Shown: piece after piece, positions 6,139 through 11,373 of the stretch
How positions within the stretch are numbered: position 1 is the first letter of the stretch
Layout: each line of letters opens with the position of its first letter
Assembly (NCBI GenBank): GCA_028711945.1
Contig: JAQTRG010000008.1
Coordinates: 1,205-12,747, forward strand
Direction: 5' to 3'
Origin: Minisyncoccota bacterium
Lineage (GTDB): Bacteria > Patescibacteriota > Minisyncoccia > Minisyncoccales > Minisyncoccaceae
Length of the DNA stretch: 11,543 bases
Position numbers and translations under genes: made by a program
Notes under the pieces: model-generated
The model's database searches: none
What the model was told of the DNA's origin: nothing
Seen by the model: only the letters and a program-made list of their open reading frames with translations

Positions 6139-6167
6139 TTTATATCATTTTTCTTCATTCCAGTCAA
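6139..6167 (-). promoter_or_regulatory. Strong promoter for the tRNA-Pro/tRNA-Gly/pemK unit
   Basis: On the minus strand TTGACT (6167-6162), a 17-base spacer, then TATAAA (6144-6139), each 5/6. The start would fall near 6132, about 11 bases before tRNA-Pro. No other promoter is evident before the PemK/MazF-like gene. Confidence 0.7.
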
Positions 6168-6176
6168 AATTATTCC

Positions 6177-6205
6177 TTGCCTTTTCCCTGTATTTTTGGT
6201 ATTAA
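6177..6205 (+). promoter_or_regulatory. Candidate promoter for the tRNA-Arg(TCT)/tRNA-His unit
   Basis: TTGCCT (6177-6182), a 17-base spacer, then TATTAA (6200-6205), each 4/6. The start would lie near 6212, just before tRNA-Arg at 6217. A TATATAT stretch at 6207-6213 offers alternative -10 placements. It is back to back with the tRNA-Pro promoter. Confidence 0.45.
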
Positions 6206-6216
6206 TTATATATCAC

Positions 6217-6290
6217 GTCCTCGTAGCTCAATAGGACAGAGCGACGGACTTCTAATCCGTAGGTTGTGCGTTCGATTCGCACCGAGGACA
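6217..6290 (+). tRNA. tRNA-Arg(TCT)
   Basis: The acceptor is GTCCTCG/CGAGGAC with discriminator A. The anticodon stem ACGGA/TCCGT holds loop CTTCTAA, giving anticodon TCT. The T loop is TTCGATT. CCA is not encoded. It is the first gene of the plus-strand tRNA pair. Confidence 0.95.
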
Positions 6291-6301
6291 CAAGGATTCA
6301 T

Positions 6302-6373
6302 GGTGGCTATGGTGTAACAGTAGCACGATACCCTGTGGAGGTATTTGCACGGGTGCAAATCCCGTTAGTCACC
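6302..6373 (+). tRNA. tRNA-His(GTG)
   Basis: The coordinates include the extra 5' G (G-1, base 6302) that pairs with C73, the hallmark of tRNA-His. The acceptor is GTGGCTA/TAGTCAC with one G-T pair. The anticodon stem ATACC/GGTAT holds loop CTGTGGA, giving anticodon GTG. The T arm ACGGG-TGCAAAT-CCCGT carries G at position 55, as in the tRNA-Cys of this window. A full CCA is not encoded. Confidence 0.93.
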
Positions 6374-6392
6374 CATCATATTTTATTTTCAA

Positions 6393-6420
6393 TTGACTTT
6401 TCCTTGATAAATGATAATAC
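6393..6420 (+). promoter_or_regulatory. Weak candidate promoter for the lipoprotein gene
   Basis: TTGACT (6393-6398) is followed after 16 bases by TAATAC (6415-6420), a poor -10 box. GATAAT at 6413-6418 is a better hexamer, but only 14 bases away. Read-through from the tRNA pair is an alternative source of transcripts. Confidence 0.3.
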
Positions 6421-6427
6421 ATTAATA

Positions 6428-6443
6428 GCTCATTAAAATGAGC
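6428..6443 (+). promoter_or_regulatory. Leader hairpin just before the lipoprotein ribosome binding site
   Basis: GCTCAT (6428-6433), loop TAAA, ATGAGC (6438-6443) form a perfect 6-bp stem. It ends 2 bases before the Shine-Dalgarno bases GAGGT (6446-6450) that serve the TTG start at 6458. Confidence 0.4.
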
Positions 6444-6457
6444 GTGAGGTGTAAAGC

Positions 6458-7219
6458 TTGGCAAAGATTAAACCAATTATAATAATAGCGTTATTTGCTA
6501 TAATTACTATTATTGTTGCAGGATGTACAACTGAAGAAAACCAATGGAATTACTTTCCCAATCAAACCGGTACAGAATGGAATTATAAAATAATGCTATC
6601 TGGTGAACCAATCAGATACACAGAAGCATTAATGTATTCTAACGGCGGTATCTATTGCACAAGAGATTTTTATAATGACAAGGACGTCACAACTCATTAT
6701 CTAAAATTTAGAATAACTGGGGTTAACTCAAATCCAAAGTCTTTGAGCTATGACGAAGTTAAAAACATTAAAATAATTGAAGATACTTTGGGTGTCTTTA
6801 GCAATAATGCTGGAGCAGCAATTGCTAAAAAAGATGATACAGCTTTCTTGCTGCTTGCCCACAAAATAGATGTTTTAAGTCCAGATTACCTGCTGACCGA
6901 AAGACTGCTTTTCTTTACTGGAGACGTCGATGATACTCTTATCAAAAGCCACAAAGGAATTCTGTCTCCAGATGGACTATCGTACTCTGGAATGGACACA
7001 AACGTACCAGGATATGAGGGTCAAAAATGCATGCATTTCACAAGGCTGGTTAAATTCAATCTAAAAAATGGACTTAACGGGCATCATCAAATCGGGACAG
7101 AAAAAGATTTCACAGAGGACACCTGGTTTGCAAAAGATAAAGGACTTATTCGTCTTGAACAAAAAATTGATGGCAAAATTTCAATGATTTGGACTCTTGA
7201 AAAGTTCATCAAAGGATAA
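6458..7219 (+). CDS. Lipoprotein of unknown function
   Basis: The 253-residue protein starts at TTG (6458). That start is fixed by a strong Shine-Dalgarno match, GAGGT at 6446-6450, 7 bases upstream, and by the signal peptide that follows at once. Residues 2-19 are basic then hydrophobic, and VAGC at 20-23 is a clear lipobox, so Cys23 would be lipidated and the protein held on the outer face of the membrane. The mature part starts with a WNYFPNQTGTEWNYKI segment and ends with DTWFAKDKGLIRLEQK. This resembles lipoproteins having a 'FP...G..W.Y' N-terminal motif and a 'WFA.G.GLI' C-terminal motif, but I cannot assign a function. No catalytic motif stands out. It is followed immediately by a terminator. 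Confidence 0.75.
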   Translation: MAKIKPIIIIALFAIITIIVAGCTTEENQWNYFPNQTGTEWNYKIMLSGEPIRYTEALMYSNGGIYCTRDFYNDKDVTTHYLKFRITGVNSNPKSLSYDEVKNIKIIEDTLGVFSNNAGAAIAKKDDTAFLLLAHKIDVLSPDYLLTERLLFFTGDVDDTLIKSHKGILSPDGLSYSGMDTNVPGYEGQKCMHFTRLVKFNLKNGLNGHHQIGTEKDFTEDTWFAKDKGLIRLEQKIDGKISMIWTLEKFIKG

Positions 7220-7241
7220 CAGGATTAATCCCCTGTTTTTT
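7218..7241 (+). terminator. Intrinsic terminator of the lipoprotein gene
   Basis: AACAGG (7218-7223), an 8-base loop, CCTGTT (7232-7237) and a T run to 7241. It overlaps the lipoprotein stop codon and touches the stop of the convergent protease gene at 7240. The minus strand has no U tail. Confidence 0.7.
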
Positions 7242-8277
7242 ATTTCCTCTCCCTAAGAGTAGTTTCTAGGTTAACCTCTTCCCTATTTCTTAAAACTAAT
7301 AAATATATCTTCTCTCCTATTGAATATTCTCCAAGGACATCATTTATTGAATTGTCTTGTGTTATCTTTTTCCCATTAATCTCAAGAATAATATCATATT
7401 CTTTTAATCCAGCTGCTTCTGCGCTAGAACCTTTGGCTACTGCCGGCTCTCCAAACATTTCCCTTACAACCAAAGCGCCATAATAACAATCTATTTTATT
7501 AGCTTTAGCTATCTGTTCATTCAATATTATATATTTAACTCCAAGATATGGCCTTTTAACTCTTCCATGATTTTTAACCTCACTAAGATCCTCTTTAATA
7601 TAATTAATGGGCAAAGCAAAACCAATATTCTCTGCTCCCATAATCATAGCTGTGTTAATAGCAATAGCTTCTCCATCCATATTAACCAATGGCCCACCTG
7701 AATTGCCAGGATTAATAGCAGCGTCCGTTTGAATCAAACCCCTTAAGCTTGTTGCTTTAGAATTAGTATCAAAACTATGATTATATGCTGTTATCTTTCT
7801 GCTTAATCCAGAAACAATGCCGACTGATAATGTGTCTTCAAATTCTCCTAAAGGATTCCCAACTGCCATTACTGTTTCTCCCAACTCAACTTTGTCAGAA
7901 TCACCCAATTTCAAAAATGGCAAATTAACATCGCTATTTATCTTTAATATGGCTGTATCAGTTAAAGGATCTCTAGTAAGTACTTTTGCTTTGTGCATAT
8001 GCTCTGGGCCAATGATAACAGTATAATCAGCATCAGCATCTTCAACTACATGATTACAAGTCAAAACATATCCATCTTTAGAAATGATAAATCCTGAACC
8101 GCCTCCTATCTTTGTCTTCTGTTTTTCCCCGTTCATCTTTTTTGGAAATGCTACCTTCTCCCCTCTCATAGGAACAAAATAATACTCATCAACTTGAGGA
8201 AGATCTCTTGAAGCTACAATTGTTATCACAGCTGGACAAATCTTTTTTGCAATCTCTACTATTTTAGATTTTCTCAT
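7240..8277 (-). CDS. HtrA/DegP-like trypsin-fold serine protease with PDZ domain, no export signal
   Basis: The protein has 345 residues from the ATG at 8277. The chymotrypsin-fold protease spans about residues 55-240. Its triad is visible: His76 in CNHVV, Asp107 in DPLTDTAIL and Ser193 in GNSGGP. One PDZ domain follows at about residues 245-340 (YLGVKYI, GSSAEAAGLKEYDIILEING). HtrA proteins degrade or refold damaged proteins, normally outside the cytoplasmic membrane. Here residues 1-25 (MRKSKIVEIAKKICPAVITI) match the mature start of other HtrAs, with no signal peptide or membrane helix, so the enzyme may stay in the cytoplasm. An in-frame TTG at 8295 adds only six residues and no signal. 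The ATG is preferred because a TATAAT box ends 6 bases before it, which would give a leaderless mRNA. Confidence 0.88.
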   Translation of the reverse strand: MRKSKIVEIAKKICPAVITIVASRDLPQVDEYYFVPMRGEKVAFPKKMNGEKQKTKIGGGSGFIISKDGYVLTCNHVVEDADADYTVIIGPEHMHKAKVLTRDPLTDTAILKINSDVNLPFLKLGDSDKVELGETVMAVGNPLGEFEDTLSVGIVSGLSRKITAYNHSFDTNSKATSLRGLIQTDAAINPGNSGGPLVNMDGEAIAINTAMIMGAENIGFALPINYIKEDLSEVKNHGRVKRPYLGVKYIILNEQIAKANKIDCYYGALVVREMFGEPAVAKGSSAEAAGLKEYDIILEINGKKITQDNSINDVLGEYSIGEKIYLLVLRNREEVNLETTLRERK

Positions 8278-8283
8278 GTCTAT

Positions 8284-8311
8284 ATTATATAACAAAACAA
8301 AATAATAACAA
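8284..8311 (-). promoter_or_regulatory. Promoter of the HtrA-like gene, apparently leaderless
   Basis: On the minus strand TTGTTA (8311-8306), 16 bases, then a perfect TATAAT (8289-8284). Only 6 bases separate the -10 box from the ATG at 8277, so transcription is expected to start at or next to the A of the start codon. No Shine-Dalgarno site is present. Confidence 0.6.
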
Positions 8312-8325
8312 AATTTAAAACAACT

Positions 8326-8369
8326 AAAGTTTATAAACTTTGGTAAAATAACATATCTTTATAAACTTT
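8326..8369. repeat. 16-bp palindrome with a second partial copy upstream of the HtrA-like gene
   Basis: AAAGTTTATAAACTTT (8326-8341) is a perfect palindrome. TTTATAAACTTT, its right 12 bases, recurs at 8358-8369, a 28-base offset. The pair sits between tRNA-Ala and the protease promoter. It could be an operator. Alternatively, it could be a weak AT-rich terminator for the tRNA unit, since the minus strand after the palindrome is T-rich. Confidence 0.5.
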
Positions 8370-8380
8370 TGAACAGCTAG

Positions 8381-8453
8381 TGGACCCAAGGAGACTTGAA
8401 CTCCTAGCCTCTTCCGTGCCACGGAAGCGCTCTGCCAATTGAGCTATGGGCCC
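8381..8453 (-). tRNA. tRNA-Ala(GGC)
   Basis: The acceptor is GGGCCCA/TGGGTCC and includes the G3:T70 pair that identifies tRNA-Ala. The anticodon stem CTTCC/GGAAG holds loop GTGGCAC, giving anticodon GGC, with an unusual G at position 32. The T loop is TTCAAGT and the discriminator is A. CCA is not encoded. It lies 12 bases after tRNA-Arg(CCT). Confidence 0.94.
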
Positions 8454-8465
8454 CGATAATTAGTG

Positions 8466-8538
8466 TGTCCCCGAGAGGAATTGAACCTCTATCTTGAACT
8501 TAGGAGATTCTTGCTCTGTCCTGTTGAGCTACGGGGAC
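8466..8538 (-). tRNA. tRNA-Arg(CCT), overlapped by an upstream reading frame
   Basis: The acceptor is GTCCCCG/CGGGGAC with discriminator A. The loop CTCCTAA gives anticodon CCT. The T arm is AGAGG-TTCAATT-CCTCT. The anticodon stem AGAAT/GTTCA is weak, with an A27-A43 mismatch and a T31-G39 wobble. CCA is not encoded. The first 50 bases of the gene (8538-8489) are also the last 16 codons and the stop of the HTH/LAGLIDADG-like gene upstream, on the same strand. Confidence 0.9.
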
Positions 8539-9199
8539 TCATCTTCACTTTAATAAAACTTATAAGACTATTTATTTTTCTTCTGATCTTAACATCATAA
8601 ATAGAAATTCTACACATTCCATTAGGACATCTTTCGAGACTTGTACTGCTTTCTTTCAATTTTAACTTTTCTGTTTTTTGAAATCTTTTTAATGGTATAC
8701 CTGTTATTTTCGACCAATAATTTTCTGCCTTATTTATATTACCCTTTTCGCTTATTCTTACCATTACTCTCATTTTTTCTTCATCAACCAAAAGCACTTC
8801 TCTAAAAAATCTCATTATTATTTTTATCATTTCTGGATCAGTATTTGTAAAACCAGCGCTATGATTCTTTTTACTATTATATCCTTCTGCCCAATAAAGC
8901 ATAGTTCCTATAATTAATAATGAATCTCTGTTTATGTTTATCTTATCAATAGCTTCTTCTGCCCAATTTCTATCAATTTCTTTGTTTTTAATAGATGTTT
9001 CTATTAAATTTTTAATAAGAAGAGTGTTTCTTTTCTTGTCCGTTATCCTATTTTTTTGTTCTTCTGTCAACTTTACATTACAACACCACCTTGATACTGT
9101 TCCATGTCCAACAGGCACAATATCCAAAATCTCATTATAAGATAAACCGTTCTTCCTTAAAGACACTGCTTTATTGTATAAGTTTTGTTTCCTTAACAT
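8489..9199 (-). CDS. Helix-turn-helix plus LAGLIDADG-like protein, frame ends inside tRNA-Arg(CCT)
   Basis: The protein has 236 residues. Residues about 6-50 form a helix-turn-helix (KAVSLRKNGLSYNEILDIV, then GTVSRWCCNVKLT). From about 92 to 215 comes a domain starting LLIIGTMLYWAEGYN (94-108), which resembles a LAGLIDADG motif with Glu105 in place of the catalytic Asp. It is followed by FTNTDPEMIKIIMRFFREV (117-135), a strand (MRVMVRIS), NYWSKITGIPLKRFQK (160-175) and a C-terminal PNGMCRISIYDVKIRRKI (192-209). I recall this arrangement as a frequent uncharacterised family in Parcubacteria. DNA binding, as a homing-endonuclease relative or a WhiA-like regulator, is inferred. Natural members would end near residue 217; residues 221-236 are read from the tRNA gene. 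There is no Shine-Dalgarno site, and the promoter would give a leaderless mRNA. Confidence 0.7.
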   Translation of the reverse strand: MLRKQNLYNKAVSLRKNGLSYNEILDIVPVGHGTVSRWCCNVKLTEEQKNRITDKKRNTLLIKNLIETSIKNKEIDRNWAEEAIDKININRDSLLIIGTMLYWAEGYNSKKNHSAGFTNTDPEMIKIIMRFFREVLLVDEEKMRVMVRISEKGNINKAENYWSKITGIPLKRFQKTEKLKLKESSTSLERCPNGMCRISIYDVKIRRKINSLISFIKVKMSPRSSTGQSKNLLSSR

Positions 9200-9206
9200 T
9201 ATATTA

Positions 9207-9235
9207 ATTTTAACAATTTATATACATAATATCAA
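9207..9235 (-). promoter_or_regulatory. Promoter of the HTH/LAGLIDADG-like gene, apparently leaderless
   Basis: On the minus strand TTGATA (9235-9230), a 17-base spacer, then TAAAAT (9212-9207), each 5/6. Seven bases separate the -10 box from the ATG at 9199, so the transcript should start at or one base before the start codon. It presumably also drives tRNA-Arg(CCT) and tRNA-Ala. Confidence 0.55.
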
Positions 9236-9287
9236 CAAAAACTAATTAAACTATTAACCTAACAATTGGTATGATTATTGGCCCAAC

Positions 9288-9316
9288 ACAAAACCGCTCT
9301 TACGAGCGGCTTTGTT
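9288..9316. terminator. Intrinsic terminator of the rny-HU unit
   Basis: CCGCTC (9294-9299), loop TTAC, GAGCGG (9304-9309) form a GC-rich stem flanked by A and T runs. On the minus strand the tail reads TTTTGTGTT after the stem, ending transcription from the HU gene. The plus strand also has a T-rich tail. Confidence 0.75.
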
Positions 9317-9323
9317 TTTGAGT

Positions 9324-9596
9324 TTATCTAACAGCATCCTTCAATCCTTTTCCTGCTTTGAATTTTGGAGTCTTCATTGCTGGGATCTTGATTTTTTCTC
9401 CTGTCTTAGGGTTTCTTCCCTCTCTGGCTGCTCTGTGACCAACCTTGAATGAACCAAAACCTGTTAAAACTACATCACCTCCCTTTGACAATGTTTTTGT
9501 AATTTCTTCAATAACAGTGTTCAAAGCTTCGGTAGCGTCTTTCTTCGATACAGCAATCTTTTTAACAATTGCTTCGATAATATCTTCTTTTGTCAT
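9324..9596 (-). CDS. HU-family nucleoid DNA-binding protein
   Basis: The 90-residue protein is full length for the HU/IHF family. The N-terminal helices (MTKEDIIEAIVKKIAVSKKDA, VIEEITKTLSKGG) are followed by strand VVLTGFGSFKVGHRAAREGRNP, which carries the family signature. The beta-arm has KTGEKIKIPAMKTPKFKAGK with the conserved proline P72 that intercalates in DNA, and the end is KGLKDAVR. HU dimers bend and compact DNA without strong sequence preference. HU rather than IHF is likely because only one gene is visible and the sequence lacks an IHF-type tail, but the paralogue cannot be fixed. The gene starts 34 bases after the rny stop. No clear promoter or Shine-Dalgarno site is seen there, so read-through from rny is likely. 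A terminator follows. Confidence 0.93.
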   Translation of the reverse strand: MTKEDIIEAIVKKIAVSKKDATEALNTVIEEITKTLSKGGDVVLTGFGSFKVGHRAAREGRNPKTGEKIKIPAMKTPKFKAGKGLKDAVR

Positions 9597-9630
9597 GTTC
9601 GTATTAAATTAAGTTTATTACCGACCTTTA

Positions 9631-11163
9631 TTATTTCGCGTACTCTATTACTCTCGATTCTCTAATTAAAACTACTTTGATTTCTCCAGGATACTTAAGA
9701 TCTCCTTCTATCTTTCTAGCAACATCTCTTGCTAACTTATGGGCTGTTAAATCATCAATATCTTTTGGCCTTACAAATATTCTCAATTCTCTGCCTCCTT
9801 GAATCGCATATGCTTTTTCAACACCATTAAAGGATAAAGCAATATCTTCTAAATCTTCTAGTCTTTTCAAATACTTTTCTAAACTATCTTTCCTTGCTCC
9901 TGGTCTTGCTCCTGATATTTGATCAGCTGTTTGGATAATAACTGCTTCTAAAGATTCATATGGGTATTCCTCATGATGAGATCTCATTGCAGAAATAATT
10001 GCTGGATCTATACTGAATTTCTCCAATATCTTAGCTCCAATATCAGTATGAGACCCTTCTATCTTATAGTCAAGAGCCTTTCCAATATCATGCAATAAAC
10101 CTGCTTTTTTGCAAAGAGCAACGTTTAAACCTAATTCTCCTGCTAAAGATGTTGCCAAATGAGACACTTCTATTGAATGAGAAAGTACGTTTTGACCATA
10201 ACTTGTTCTAAATTCCAGTCTTCCTAATAAATGAACAAGTTTTTCTGGAAGATCCAATACTCCTGTTTCATATACAGCTGCTTCTCCTGCTTCTCTTATC
10301 TTTTTGTTTATCTCTTGCTCAGCCTTTTCTATTTCTTGTTCAGCTCTTGCTGGTTGGATTCTCCCATCCCTTAAAAGCTTTTCTAAAGCAATTTTAGCGA
10401 TTTCTCTTCTAACTGGATTAAAGCTAGAGATAATAACCAAACCAGGCGTTTCATCAACGATTAATTCAACTCCAGCTGCTTTTTCAAAGGCCCTGATATT
10501 TCTTCCTTCTTTTCCTATAATTCTTCCCTTAATATCTTCTGATGGAAGAACTACTGATGATGTTGTTATCTCTTGAGCTTGAGGCAATGCATATGATTGA
10601 ATAGCAGTTGCTAACATATCCTTAGCTTTCTTTTCAAATTGCTCTGTCCCCCTATTCTGCATCTTTCTAATCCTTTCTAAAACCTCTGACTCATATTCTT
10701 TTTCAGCTTTAGCTAAAAGCTCTTCTTTGGCTTGTTCTTTGTTGAGTCCAGCTATTTTTTCTAGCTTACTAATAGATTCTTTCCTTAACTCTTCTAGTCC
10801 TTCTTTGATTTGCTTTAACTTTTCTACTTTTTCCACTACCTCTTTTTCCTTTTGAAGACTTTGCTCATCTCTTTGATCTATTTCTTCTTCTTTTTTCAAG
10901 AGCCTGCTCTCTGCCTTGATAACCACATTCTGCCTTTCTTCTATATCACTTGCGCTCTTCTTTTCTATTTCCTCTTTCTTTTCTTTGGCCTTAGCCATTA
11001 TCTCTTCAGCTGTCTGCCTAGTTTGAGTAATCTTTTTTTGTAATTCTGCTTCTATGCTCCCTGCCCTTCTTCTAGCGATTGATTGTCTAATGTAATAACC
11101 GATAATAGCTCCTATTAATACCGATATCGCTCCTATTACAGTAGATACTAATAATATTTCCAT
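9631..11163 (-). CDS. rny: Ribonuclease Y
   Basis: The protein has 510 residues, close to the roughly 520 of B. subtilis RNase Y. Domains in order: an N-terminal membrane anchor (residues 2-25); a long charged coiled coil (about 35-185); a KH RNA-binding domain (about 205-265) with GRIIGKEGRN around 213-222; and an HD domain with His329, the metal-binding HD pair His358-Asp359 in LLHDIGKA, SHHEEYP at 395-401 and Asp414. RNase Y is a membrane-bound endonuclease that starts mRNA decay. The ATG at 11163 gives the correct membrane anchor at once; upstream, GAGAAT is only a weak ribosome binding site. A leader of about 155 bases with a strong hairpin precedes it, which could serve feedback control as in other decay-RNase genes. 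The HU gene follows after 34 bases. Confidence 0.95.
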   Translation of the reverse strand: MEILLVSTVIGAISVLIGAIIGYYIRQSIARRRAGSIEAELQKKITQTRQTAEEIMAKAKEKKEEIEKKSASDIEERQNVVIKAESRLLKKEEEIDQRDEQSLQKEKEVVEKVEKLKQIKEGLEELRKESISKLEKIAGLNKEQAKEELLAKAEKEYESEVLERIRKMQNRGTEQFEKKAKDMLATAIQSYALPQAQEITTSSVVLPSEDIKGRIIGKEGRNIRAFEKAAGVELIVDETPGLVIISSFNPVRREIAKIALEKLLRDGRIQPARAEQEIEKAEQEINKKIREAGEAAVYETGVLDLPEKLVHLLGRLEFRTSYGQNVLSHSIEVSHLATSLAGELGLNVALCKKAGLLHDIGKALDYKIEGSHTDIGAKILEKFSIDPAIISAMRSHHEEYPYESLEAVIIQTADQISGARPGARKDSLEKYLKRLEDLEDIALSFNGVEKAYAIQGGRELRIFVRPKDIDDLTAHKLARDVARKIEGDLKYPGEIKVVLIRESRVIEYAK

Positions 11164-11269
11164 ATTCTCATATGAAATTTGGCACGTTAAAAAATAATCT
11201 GATAAAAATCAATCAATTTTGTAATTTTAAAGGTCTTCGAACAAATTAATTAACTTCTTTTATTTCTAA

Positions 11270-11314
11270 AGATTATTAATAGATACCAAAAATTCAATTT
11301 TTATCTAATAATCT
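11270..11314 (-). promoter_or_regulatory. Long AT-rich hairpin at the 5' end of the rny leader
   Basis: On the minus strand AGATTATTAGATA (11314-11302) pairs with TATCTA, a 3-base bulge and ATAATCT (11285-11270), around an inner AAAAATTGAATTTTT stem-loop (11302-11288). It would sit only a few bases from the predicted 5' end near 11318. The remainder of the leader, 11164-11269, shows no further structure that I can support. Confidence 0.5.
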
Positions 11315-11324
11315 ATACAAGAAA

Positions 11325-11353
11325 ATTATAACAAAAAACCCCCTTAAGAGCAA
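11325..11353 (-). promoter_or_regulatory. Candidate rny promoter embedded in the upstream terminator
   Basis: On the minus strand TTGCTC (11353-11348), a 17-base spacer, then a perfect TATAAT (11330-11325). The -35 box lies in the loop of the terminator at 11333-11363, and its right arm and U tail form the spacer. The -35 match is modest at 4/6. Confidence 0.45.
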
Positions 11354-11363
11354 GCGGGGGGTT
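11333..11363 (-). terminator. Intrinsic terminator of the right-edge winged-helix gene
   Basis: On the minus strand AACCCCC (11363-11357), a 13-base loop, GGGGGTT (11343-11337) and a six-T run (11338-11333). It lies 10 bases after the stop of the partial gene at the right edge. Confidence 0.8.
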
Positions 11364-11373
11364 ATTGTATGAA

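Noticed and set aside
5992..6317. Plus-strand open frames over 5992-6317
   Set aside because: They cover antisense tRNA-Gly and tRNA-Pro and sense tRNA-Arg, with no ribosome binding site.
7240..8295. TTG start at 8295 for the HtrA-like gene
   Set aside because: It would place the start codon upstream of the TATAAT box of the only visible promoter and adds no signal peptide; the ATG at 8277 fits better.
8381..8538. Integrated element at the tRNA-Arg/tRNA-Ala genes
   Set aside because: No integrase gene and no direct repeat of the tRNA 3' end could be seen nearby; the overlapping gene lies on the 5' side, not the usual attachment side.
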